A DNA stretch of 45,047 nucleotides from Alphaproteobacteria bacterium. GTDB taxonomy: Bacteria; Pseudomonadota; Alphaproteobacteria; RF32; CAG-239. A program made the position numbers and the translations under genes. The notes beneath the pieces are model-generated. The model ran no database searches. It saw only the letters and a program-made list of their open reading frames with translations, and was not told the origin of the DNA. Of the stretch, positions 8,535 through 15,571 are shown in pieces. Every line of letters starts with the position of its first letter. Positions within the stretch are counted from its first letter, which is position 1. The stretch is taken from NCBI GenBank assembly GCA_020025875.1, contig JAHHRI010000008.1, forward strand, positions 1-45,047, written 5' to 3'.

Positions 8535-9923
8535 ATGCCGCTTAAAATTGCTATTATCGGAAGGCCAAATGTCGGCAAGTCGACTCTGTTTAACCGGCTG
8601 GCACAAAAAAAGCTGGCTATTGTCCACGATAAACCGGGGGTTACGCGTGATCGCAAAGAAACGCAAGTTCGTTTAAACGATATGCCGCTGATTATCATTG
8701 ATACGGCAGGATACGAATATTCCAACGAAGACAATATGGAAGCACGGATGTGGGAACAAACTCAAAAAGCCATTGCCGAAGCCGATGTTTGTCTGTTCCT
8801 TTACGATGCGCGGGCAGGCTTGCAGCCTTATGACGAACATTTTGCCGATATTTTGCGCCGTGCGGAAAAACCGGTGATTCTGCTTGCCAACAAATGTGAG
8901 GGGAAACAGCAGGAGGACAGCCGTTTTGAAGCTTATAAACTTGGGCTGGGCGAGCCTATCCCCTTTTCTGCCGAGCACGGTTTGGGGATGCTGGATCTCT
9001 ACGACGCCCTCAAGGAACATTATGCCATCTGTGTCGACAAGAAAAAAGCGGAATCTGACGATGCCGATGCGGAAGAAAATGCCGACAATGACGAAGAATA
9101 TGATGACAAGCGTCCGATCCAAGTGGCCATTGTCGGGCGTCCGAATGTCGGTAAATCGACATTGGTTAACGCTCTTTTACAAGAAGAACGTATGCTGACG
9201 GGACCGGAAGCCGGTGTAACCCGCGATGCCATTACCTCCGATTGGCAATGGCGCGGAAGAAAATTCAAACTTGTGGACACTGCCGGACTGCGCAAACAAT
9301 CGAAAGTTTGCGACTCGCTGGAAAAAATGTCGGCTGCTTCGTCGCGCTATGCCGTCAACATGGCTCAAGTGGTGGTTTTGGTCTTAGATGCCGATGCGGT
9401 TCTTGATAAGCAAGATCTAACCATTGCCTCGCGCGTACTCAACGAAGGCAGAGCCTTGATTATCGCCATCAACAAATGGGATATTGCCGACAAAAAAGAA
9501 GCTATCGAGCGTCTGAAGTATCGTCTGAGAACATCTCTTACCCAAGTGGACGGCATTCCGACAGTGACCATTTCTGCCCTCAAAGCAGAGGGGTTGGATA
9601 AAATGATGAGTGCGGTTGTTAAAATCTACACACGCTGGAACAGTCGAGTACCAACAGCACCGCTCAACAAATGGTTTGCCGACGTCACCGCCAACTATCC
9701 GCCCCCGCTCGGCAAAAACAAGCGCCGAATTAAGCTACGTTATATCACTCAAGCCAAAATTCGCCCGCCGTCATTTTTCATTTTTTCCAGCAATCCGGAA
9801 GGGCTGCCGGACAGTTATCTGCGCTATTTGACAAACAGTCTGCGCAACACTTTCGATTTTGGCGGCGTGCCGATTCGAATCACCGTGCGCAAAACCGGCA
9901 ACCCATATGCGGAAAACGACTAA
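8535..9923 (+). CDS. der: Ribosome biogenesis GTPase Der (EngA)
   Basis: Essential GTPase with two consecutive GTP-binding domains, needed for 50S ribosomal subunit maturation. Both domains begin with the P-loop GRPNVGKST (about residues 9-17 and again near 202-210). Each has a DTAG G3 motif and an NKxD-type G4 motif (ANKCEG in the first, INKWD in the second). A strongly acidic linker near 170-193 separates the domains. The C-terminal KH-like region (about 375-455) is typical. The 462-residue length is normal. AAAGGAG precedes the ATG. It is the last gene of the TPR-bamB-der cluster; the 137-base gap after it shows no clear terminator. Confidence 0.97.
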   Translation: MPLKIAIIGRPNVGKSTLFNRLAQKKLAIVHDKPGVTRDRKETQVRLNDMPLIIIDTAGYEYSNEDNMEARMWEQTQKAIAEADVCLFLYDARAGLQPYDEHFADILRRAEKPVILLANKCEGKQQEDSRFEAYKLGLGEPIPFSAEHGLGMLDLYDALKEHYAICVDKKKAESDDADAEENADNDEEYDDKRPIQVAIVGRPNVGKSTLVNALLQEERMLTGPEAGVTRDAITSDWQWRGRKFKLVDTAGLRKQSKVCDSLEKMSAASSRYAVNMAQVVVLVLDADAVLDKQDLTIASRVLNEGRALIIAINKWDIADKKEAIERLKYRLRTSLTQVDGIPTVTISALKAEGLDKMMSAVVKIYTRWNSRVPTAPLNKWFADVTANYPPPLGKNKRRIKLRYITQAKIRPPSFFIFSSNPEGLPDSYLRYLTNSLRNTFDFGGVPIRITVRKTGNPYAEND

Positions 9924-10060
9924 GCAGCCGTGTTTAAAAAAATGATGCGTTGATCCGTCACAAGCTGAGCGGTGGATGAGATGTGCCGCTTGGCATTAAG
10001 ATCGGGGAAAGACAAATGGACGCTTTGTTTGGCGGCAGGAAAAGACATTGACGAGCGGTT

Positions 10061-11359
10061 TTATTTTTTTTCCGCAACGGGAGAAAGCACCTTCTTTTTA
10101 AGCATATAAGCCAATAAAATCAGCCCCGGCAGCACCATCAGCGAGGCAATCAGAAAAAACATCGGCCAGCTGACATGGTCTGCCAAAACACCGCTGGTTG
10201 AAGCAAAAATATCTCGCGGCAAACTCATAAGTGACGATAAAAGGGCATATTGGGTGGCGCTGTAGGCGGCATTGCATAGCGATGCCATATAGGCGACCAG
10301 CGCGGTGGTACCCATGCCGGCAGCCAGATTATCCATACAGATCGTCAATGACAGAGCATAAACATTGTTACCGGCGTAGGCTTGGCAAATATAAACCAGA
10401 TTGGTTACGCCTTGTAAAATGCCGAACAACATCAATGCTTTCGGCAAGCCGCCGCGCCTGATGTAAACACCTCCGAGCAGCCCGCCGACAATGGTTGCCA
10501 ACATACCGTAAATTTTTGACACATAAGCAATCTGGGCGTTGTTGAAACCCATATCCTTATAAAAAACGAAAGCCATCGGCGCCTTATATTCGTCACTCAA
10601 ACGGTAGAGCAAAATAAACAGCAGAATCAGTCCCCAACGGTGGTGTTTTCTAAAATCCTTAAACGGTTCGCAGACGGCTTCTTGCAAAAAGCGTCGCAAG
10701 CGAGGCTTAAGCGGCAACGGTTCTTGCGCTTCCCGCTCAATATATTTTTTGTTCGGCTCTTTGGCCAGCAACACGGTCACAATGCCAACCAAGGCACCGA
10801 GTGCCATCACGATGTAGACTTCCCGCCAGCTCAACCATGTTGTCAGCCACAAGGCGAAAGCTCCGGAAAAAAGCATTCCCATTCGGTAGCCCAGCACAAA
10901 GACGGCAGCTCCCGCCCCCTGCTCTTCCGTTTCAAAACTATCAATACGATAAGCGTCGAGAACAATATCCTGAGAAGCCGAACAACCGGCAACAATCAAT
11001 GCCAAAAATGCCATCCACGCCGTATTTTCAACCGGATTGACCGTTGCTAGAGCCAAAATGCCCGCCAGCATCAATAATTGAATGAACAAAGCCCAACCTC
11101 GGCGGCGTCCGAGATGTTCAAACAGCGGCAAGCGAATACGATCAATCAGCGGCGACCAGAGCCATTTGAAGCCGTAGGGCATACGTGCCAAGGAAAAAAG
11201 ACCGATCAACGCATAAGAAATTTGGCTTTCTTGCAGCCACAGCGTTAACGTACTGCCGACCAAAAGCAGCGGGAACCCGCTGGAAAAACCGAACGCCAGC
11301 ATCACCGGCATTCTTTTGTCGGCATAAATTTTTGCGGCATCCTGCCATTTTGCAATCAT
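10061..11359 (-). CDS. ampG: AmpG-like MFS permease (muropeptide transporter family)
   Basis: A 432-residue major facilitator with about twelve hydrophobic helices. The family imports GlcNAc-anhydromuramyl peptides from the periplasm for cell-wall recycling. The N-terminal GFSSGFPLLLVGSTL and the DIVLDAYRID segment after helix 4 resemble AmpG signatures. The ATG at 11359 is chosen because GAGGAG lies upstream; the in-frame ATG eight codons earlier has none. It follows hemW at a distance of 116 bases on the same strand without an obvious terminator, so read-through from hslVU-hemW is possible. The substrate is inferred from family resemblance. Confidence 0.85.
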   Translation of the reverse strand: MIAKWQDAAKIYADKRMPVMLAFGFSSGFPLLLVGSTLTLWLQESQISYALIGLFSLARMPYGFKWLWSPLIDRIRLPLFEHLGRRRGWALFIQLLMLAGILALATVNPVENTAWMAFLALIVAGCSASQDIVLDAYRIDSFETEEQGAGAAVFVLGYRMGMLFSGAFALWLTTWLSWREVYIVMALGALVGIVTVLLAKEPNKKYIEREAQEPLPLKPRLRRFLQEAVCEPFKDFRKHHRWGLILLFILLYRLSDEYKAPMAFVFYKDMGFNNAQIAYVSKIYGMLATIVGGLLGGVYIRRGGLPKALMLFGILQGVTNLVYICQAYAGNNVYALSLTICMDNLAAGMGTTALVAYMASLCNAAYSATQYALLSSLMSLPRDIFASTSGVLADHVSWPMFFLIASLMVLPGLILLAYMLKKKVLSPVAEKK

Positions 11360-11475
11360 CGGCACATTCTCCTCTGTTTGCATTTTTATAGCATGGACAG
11401 GTTAATTTTTTATATAGTATCGTCCATTTTCCGCCAGAAAACGGGTATTTTACAAAGGCGGGCAATCTGATATGA

Positions 11476-12558
11476 TTAGCAAATTTGTTCAATAATGTAA
11501 TTTAAAAGCAAGCGACCGGCAGATGTTACTTTGACAGAATGCGCATCTTCTTCTATCAATTTGGCTTTTTTGAGTTCATCAATTTTTTGTTTTGAAGCAA
11601 AATTTTCCCATGCAAGCCCCGAAAGATGAGCAAAGCGCTCTTTGTCAATACCTTCGTTGAGGCGTAGTCCCATAATCGTCAGTTCCTCTGCCCGTTCCTG
11701 CGGAGAAATTTCTTCCAACTGCCGACAATGGGTTGTCGAAAAGAGCTTTTCAGCGCAATGCAAACGACCGACCGCACCGTCGCCGACACCGACATAATCA
11801 TCACCTTGCCAATATCCGAGATTGTGCCGACACACAAAATCCGTTTGAGCATAGTTGGAAATTTCATATTGACGGTAGCCAGCGGCAGATGTCCATTCCG
11901 CCGACAGACGATATAACGCCGCCGCCGCTTCTTCTTCCATTGCCGCCACGCCTTTTTGAGCAAAAACGGTGTTTTCTTCTATTGTCAGCTGGTAAAGCGA
12001 CAAATGTTTCATTCCCAGCGCGGTTGCCTGTCGCAGTTCGTGTTCCCAAGCGGTCAAGGTTTGATGGGGACGGGCATAGATCAGATCGAGCGAATGGTTA
12101 TCAAAATTTTTCAGCACCGAATCGACGGAAGCAAGCGCCTCCCGCACCCCGTGCGTGCGCCCCAAAAACCTAAGGTCGTTATCGTTTAAAGCCTGAACCC
12201 CGAGGGACAGCCGATTAATTCCGGCCAAGCGCAAGTCGGCAAACAACCTTGGGCGGGCGGTGTTGGGGTTGGCTTCGAGTGAAATTTCCGGACATTCTGC
12301 CATTGGCCACAAAGCGGCAATTTTATCCAAAAGGCGGGCAATCTCTTTGGGGGCCAGCAACGACGGGGTACCACCGCCGAAAAAAACCGAATCGACGGTG
12401 TAACCATCGTTTAGACAACGATAATATTCCAAATCTGCCAAATAGCCGTCAACAACTGCCGTTTGATCGACATTTTTTTTCACTTGGCTGAAAAAATCGC
12501 AGTACGGACATTTGCTACGGCAAAACGGCCAGTGGATATAAATGCCGAGGCGCGGCAT
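11476..12558 (-). CDS. hemW: HemW-like radical SAM protein (heme chaperone)
   Basis: Radical SAM family protein; HemW proteins bind heme and are thought to deliver it to respiratory enzymes. The cluster motif is CRSKCPYCDF with Cys13, Cys17 and Cys20. GGGTPS near 61-66 is the SAM-binding glycine motif, and a C-terminal HemN-type domain follows (about 285-355). The 360-residue length and lack of the longer N-terminal extension of coproporphyrinogen dehydrogenase HemN favour HemW. The start overlaps the hslU stop by one base (TAATG), implying translational coupling to hslVU. Confidence 0.9.
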   Translation of the reverse strand: MPRLGIYIHWPFCRSKCPYCDFFSQVKKNVDQTAVVDGYLADLEYYRCLNDGYTVDSVFFGGGTPSLLAPKEIARLLDKIAALWPMAECPEISLEANPNTARPRLFADLRLAGINRLSLGVQALNDNDLRFLGRTHGVREALASVDSVLKNFDNHSLDLIYARPHQTLTAWEHELRQATALGMKHLSLYQLTIEENTVFAQKGVAAMEEEAAAALYRLSAEWTSAAGYRQYEISNYAQTDFVCRHNLGYWQGDDYVGVGDGAVGRLHCAEKLFSTTHCRQLEEISPQERAEELTIMGLRLNEGIDKERFAHLSGLAWENFASKQKIDELKKAKLIEEDAHSVKVTSAGRLLLNYIIEQIC

Positions 12559-13874
12559 TAGAGGATAAACCTCGATAAGTCGCCAGATTTGGTATATTTT
12601 GCCAGCTTTTCTTCGACCATGGCAGCGGTAATGACGGCTTTTTCTCCGCTTTTGTCAGATGCCGCAAAACTGATATCCTCAAGCAGAATTTCCAACACCG
12701 TGTGCAGGCGGCGGGCGCCGATATTTTCCACGTTTTCATTAATTTGGACGGCAATATCGGCAATCTTGTCAATGGCTTGCGGTTCAAACTCAAGGGTAAA
12801 GTTTTCAGTTGCCAGCAGTGCCTGATACTGCTCAATCAGGTTGGCTTCCGGCTCCGTCAGAATGCGCACAAAATCGTCATGCGTCAGGGCGGACAGTTCA
12901 ACTCGGATCGGCAGGCGCCCTTGTAATTCCGGCAACAGGTCAGATGGTTTGGAAAGATGAAAAGCCCCCGAACAGATAAACAAAATATGGTCGGTTTTGA
13001 CCATGCCGTGTTTGGTTGAAACGGTGGTTCCCTCAATCAGCGGCAACAAGTCGCGCTGAACACCCTCGCGGGAAACATCGCCGCCGCGCCGCTCAACACT
13101 GCCGCTGATCTTATCAATTTCGTCAATAAAGACAATGCCGTCGTTTTCCACGGCTTTGACGGCGCATGAAACAATCTTTTCGTTATCGAGCAGCTTGTCG
13201 CTTTCTTCTTGCAGCACCAGCTTTTCGGCATCGGCCACCGCCATTTTGCGCGTCTTATACTTTTCGCCCATCGATTTGCCGAGGATATCACCCAGACTAA
13301 TCATACCCATCTGGGCTCCGGGCATACCGGGGATTTCCATCGTCGGCATGGTGTTGCTGCCGTTGTCAATGACGCTGATCTCGATTTCTCTTTCGGACAA
13401 AGCCCCTTCGCGCAACATTTTACGAAATTTCTGTTTGGTTTCTTCGCTGGCAGAAACCCCGACCAACGCTTCCAAAATGCGTTCCTCCGCAGCAACTTCC
13501 GCCTTTTCGCTCACTTCTTTGCGCATTTTTTCGCGGGCGCTGTTAATGGCAATATCCAGCAAGTCGCGGATAATGGACTCGACATCTCGCCCGACATAGC
13601 CTATTTCGGTAAATTTGGTAGCCTCCACTTTGATAAACGGCGCTTTTGCCAACCGTGCCAACCGGCGGGAAATTTCGGTTTTGCCGACACCGGTGGGACC
13701 AACCATCAAAATATTCTTGGGTACGATTTCTTCACGCAGGTTTTCTGCCACCCGCATCCGTCGCCAACGATTGCGCAGGGCTATCGCCACTGCTTTTTTG
13801 GCTTCACTCTGACCGATAATAAAACGGTCCAATTCCGAGACAATCTCCCGAGGGCTGAAATTTGCACTAGTCAT
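12558..13874 (-). CDS. hslU: ATP-dependent protease ATPase subunit HslU (ClpY)
   Basis: AAA+ unfoldase that caps the HslV peptidase and feeds it substrates. The 438-residue protein (from the ATG at 13874) has Walker A GPTGVGKT, Walker B IVFIDEID, a long inserted I-domain and the sensor regions in order. The C-terminus ends LSRFIL, the tail that docks into HslV. The ATG start overlaps the end of hslV by 8 bases and has AAAAGG upstream; an in-frame TTG six codons earlier is less likely. hslV, hslU and hemW form one coupled transcription unit. Confidence 0.96.
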   Translation of the reverse strand: MTSANFSPREIVSELDRFIIGQSEAKKAVAIALRNRWRRMRVAENLREEIVPKNILMVGPTGVGKTEISRRLARLAKAPFIKVEATKFTEIGYVGRDVESIIRDLLDIAINSAREKMRKEVSEKAEVAAEERILEALVGVSASEETKQKFRKMLREGALSEREIEISVIDNGSNTMPTMEIPGMPGAQMGMISLGDILGKSMGEKYKTRKMAVADAEKLVLQEESDKLLDNEKIVSCAVKAVENDGIVFIDEIDKISGSVERRGGDVSREGVQRDLLPLIEGTTVSTKHGMVKTDHILFICSGAFHLSKPSDLLPELQGRLPIRVELSALTHDDFVRILTEPEANLIEQYQALLATENFTLEFEPQAIDKIADIAVQINENVENIGARRLHTVLEILLEDISFAASDKSGEKAVITAAMVEEKLAKYTKSGDLSRFIL

Positions 13875-14400
13875 TGATCGATACCTTTTCAATAATCAGA
13901 TTATGGTTTGTATAAACATCAATATCACCGGCAATATTTAAAGCTTTGCGGGCAATATCTTCCGGCGACATACCTTCCACGTCATAAAGGGCTTTGGCAG
14001 CCGCCATCGCATAGTTGCCGCCGGAACCGATACCGATAATGCCATCGTCGGGTTCCATCACCTCTCCGGTGCCGGAAATGACGAGAGAAACCTCTTTGTC
14101 GGCAACAATCATAAAAGCCTGCAACTGGCGCAAATACTTGTCCATCCGCCAATCTTTAGCCAGTTCGACGGCGGCACGCTTGAGCTGCCAAGCATATTTT
14201 TCTAATTTGCCTTCCAAACGTTCAATCAGGGTAATGCCGTCTGCCGCGGCACCGGCAAATCCGGCAATAATTTTACCGTTGCCGATCCGTCGTACTTTAA
14301 CCGATTTGGATTTGAAAATCACGGTTTCTCCGAGTGTTGCCTGACCGTCTCCGGCAATAACAACCTCCGAGCCTTTGCGCACACATAAAATAGTGGTCAT
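13867..14400 (-). CDS. hslV: ATP-dependent protease peptidase subunit HslV (ClpQ)
   Basis: Proteasome-like threonine peptidase that degrades proteins fed by HslU. The 177-residue protein begins MTTI, so removal of Met exposes the catalytic Thr. AGDGQATLG and the KVRR-x-x-NGKIIAGFAG segment are characteristic, as is GIGSGGNYAMAAAKAL near the C-terminus. AAGGAAA precedes the ATG. It is the first gene of hslV-hslU-hemW and has a plausible promoter of its own (14437-14465), which resembles a heat-shock promoter. Confidence 0.97.
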   Translation of the reverse strand: MTTILCVRKGSEVVIAGDGQATLGETVIFKSKSVKVRRIGNGKIIAGFAGAAADGITLIERLEGKLEKYAWQLKRAAVELAKDWRMDKYLRQLQAFMIVADKEVSLVISGTGEVMEPDDGIIGIGSGGNYAMAAAKALYDVEGMSPEDIARKALNIAGDIDVYTNHNLIIEKVSIND

Positions 14401-14436
14401 GAAATTTCCTTAAAATGATTAAATGGTCTCATGTCA

Positions 14437-14465
14437 TATGTAGGTAAAAAAAAACCAGATTGCAA
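14437..14465 (-). promoter_or_regulatory. Predicted promoter of hslVU, possibly RpoH-type
   Basis: On the minus strand TTGCAA (14460-14465) and TACATA (14437-14442) are 17 bases apart. Read as a heat-shock promoter, the same bases give CTTG, an 18-base spacer and CCTACAT, close to the alphaproteobacterial RpoH pattern CTTG-N17/18-CYTATRT. Both readings are predictions. Confidence 0.45.
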
Positions 14466-14497
14466 GAGCCGGCGTATCGGCACTTTCTCTCCGCTTT

Positions 14498-15286
14498 TCA
14501 TTTGTTGTCGGCCTTTTCGACCGGAATATCGGGAAACAGCCGTGCCGCCACCTTTTGCGCATGATGATTTAAGCTGCTCACCTCAAAACGATATTGACCG
14601 TTTTGGGAAAGGCAACGTTCAATTTCCGGATGGCGGATTAAATAATCTTGCAGTTTGGCTGCCATCAATTCGTCTTGAGAAACAATCCTCACCCCTGCCA
14701 GTGCCGACTGAAAAAAGGCTTTGACCAAGGGATAGTGGGTGCAGCCCAAAATCAAGCTGTCGCAATCCTTAAATTTTGGCGCAACCGCACCAACAACGGC
14801 TTCCGCGCGGGAAAAATCATTGTTCTCTATCGCCGGAACCAACTCCGGCACGGCAATCTCCTTTACGATAAGTTCAGAGTTTAATTTATGCAGTTCTGTT
14901 TGATAAATCTGTGAACGGACAGTGGCCGTGGTTGCCGCCACCCCAATCCGCCGCGCGCCGTTTTCAACGGCAGTTTCCGCCGTCGGAATCACCACCCCCA
15001 GCACCTTAACGTCCGGCGCTTCTGCCGGCAAAAAACGCTGTTGGATATAGCGCAGCGCTATCGACGTGGCGGTGTTGCAGGCCACGATAATCATTTTGCA
15101 ATCTCTGGCAATCAGGTAACGCATGGCCGCCAACGTATAAGACAAAATGCGCCCCGATGTCTTTTCTCCATATGGCAAATGGCGCGAATCGCCATAATAC
15201 AAATAGTCGTATTGCGGCAGATGGCGGATAAACGCCTTCGTTATCACCAAACCACCGAGACCAGAATCAAACACCCCTATTTTCAT
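14498..15286 (-). CDS. murI: Glutamate racemase
   Basis: Cofactor-independent racemase that makes D-glutamate for peptidoglycan. Two catalytic cysteines are visible in the ACNTAT motif and the GCTHYP motif, and the N-terminal IGVFDSGLGGL motif carries the catalytic Asp-Ser pair. From the ATG at 15286 the protein has 262 residues, normal for the family; upstream in-frame ATGs would add 12 unrelated residues, while AAAGG lies about 8 bases before this ATG. It lies 97 bases upstream of hslV on the same strand. Confidence 0.95.
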   Translation of the reverse strand: MKIGVFDSGLGGLVITKAFIRHLPQYDYLYYGDSRHLPYGEKTSGRILSYTLAAMRYLIARDCKMIIVACNTATSIALRYIQQRFLPAEAPDVKVLGVVIPTAETAVENGARRIGVAATTATVRSQIYQTELHKLNSELIVKEIAVPELVPAIENNDFSRAEAVVGAVAPKFKDCDSLILGCTHYPLVKAFFQSALAGVRIVSQDELMAAKLQDYLIRHPEIERCLSQNGQYRFEVSSLNHHAQKVAARLFPDIPVEKADNK

Positions 15287-15379
15287 CTTCAAAGCCTTTA
15301 GTTTCAACATCATCAAAAACAAGTTTAGATGTACGGTATAGTTTAGTCCACCATTTTTTCAAGTTTTTCTTTTTGACTA

Positions 15380-15408
15380 TTGCAACAGAAATAAAACTAT
15401 TATATAAT
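15380..15408 (+). promoter_or_regulatory. Strong sigma70-type promoter with no coding gene behind it
   Basis: TTGCAA (15380-15385), a 17-base spacer and a perfect TATAAT (15403-15408). Transcription would begin near 15415 on the plus strand. No plus-strand gene follows for more than 7 kb, but a strong intrinsic terminator lies about 90 bases downstream, so the unit looks like a small RNA gene. Confidence 0.6.
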
Positions 15409-15414
15409 TCATAT

Positions 15415-15503
15415 TAAATTTTCTGCCATTCAAATAGTCTTGACCCCCAATCAACTACCGGCGGAAAGTTTAGCGCTCTGTCCTTGTGGCAGAGCGTTTT
15501 TTT
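15415..15503 (+). ncRNA. Candidate small non-coding RNA, about 89 nt
   Basis: Inferred from a consensus promoter immediately upstream (TTGCAA-17-TATAAT) and a perfect 7-bp terminator hairpin with seven T at its end, both on the plus strand and in a gap between two minus-strand genes. No open frame with a ribosome binding site fits inside. The 5' half is A/T rich and contains TTGACCCCC, and a C/G-rich segment ACCGGCGGAAAG precedes the terminator stem. I do not recognise it as 6S, 4.5S, tmRNA, RNase P RNA or a SAM-II element. Transcription is not demonstrated. Confidence 0.45.
15474..15503 (+). terminator. Intrinsic terminator of the candidate small RNA
   Basis: CGCTCTG (15474-15480) pairs perfectly with CAGAGCG (15490-15496) across a 9-base loop and is followed by seven T. 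The flanks on the minus-strand side do not provide a matching U-run, so it acts on plus-strand transcripts. Confidence 0.75.
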
Positions 15504-15516
15504 GTATTTTCCCCTT

Positions 15517-15547
15517 AAAAAAAACGCCCGAGAAAAACTCCGGCGTT
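15517..15547 (-). terminator. Intrinsic terminator of the 1620-residue protein gene
   Basis: AACGCC-c-GAG (15523-15532) pairs with CTC-c-GGCGTT (15538-15547) with one C-C mismatch and a 5-A loop. A-run 15517-15522 gives the U-run on the minus strand, 25 bases past the stop codon of the large gene. T residues on the other side make it bidirectional in principle. Confidence 0.75.
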
Positions 15548-15571
15548 TTTTGATTTTGTGCAACAAAAATC

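Noticed and set aside
9924..10060. The 137-base gap after der as a terminator or small RNA
   Set aside because: No hairpin with a U-run or promoter pair could be found.
11476..12558. HemN (oxygen-independent coproporphyrinogen III dehydrogenase) for the radical SAM gene
   Set aside because: Length (360 residues), position next to hslU and lack of the longer N-terminal region favour HemW.
15415..15503. The 15.4-kb structure as a riboswitch (for example SAM-II) for a downstream gene
   Set aside because: No plus-strand gene follows for more than 7 kb and the conserved SAM-II core is not seen, so a stand-alone RNA is more likely.
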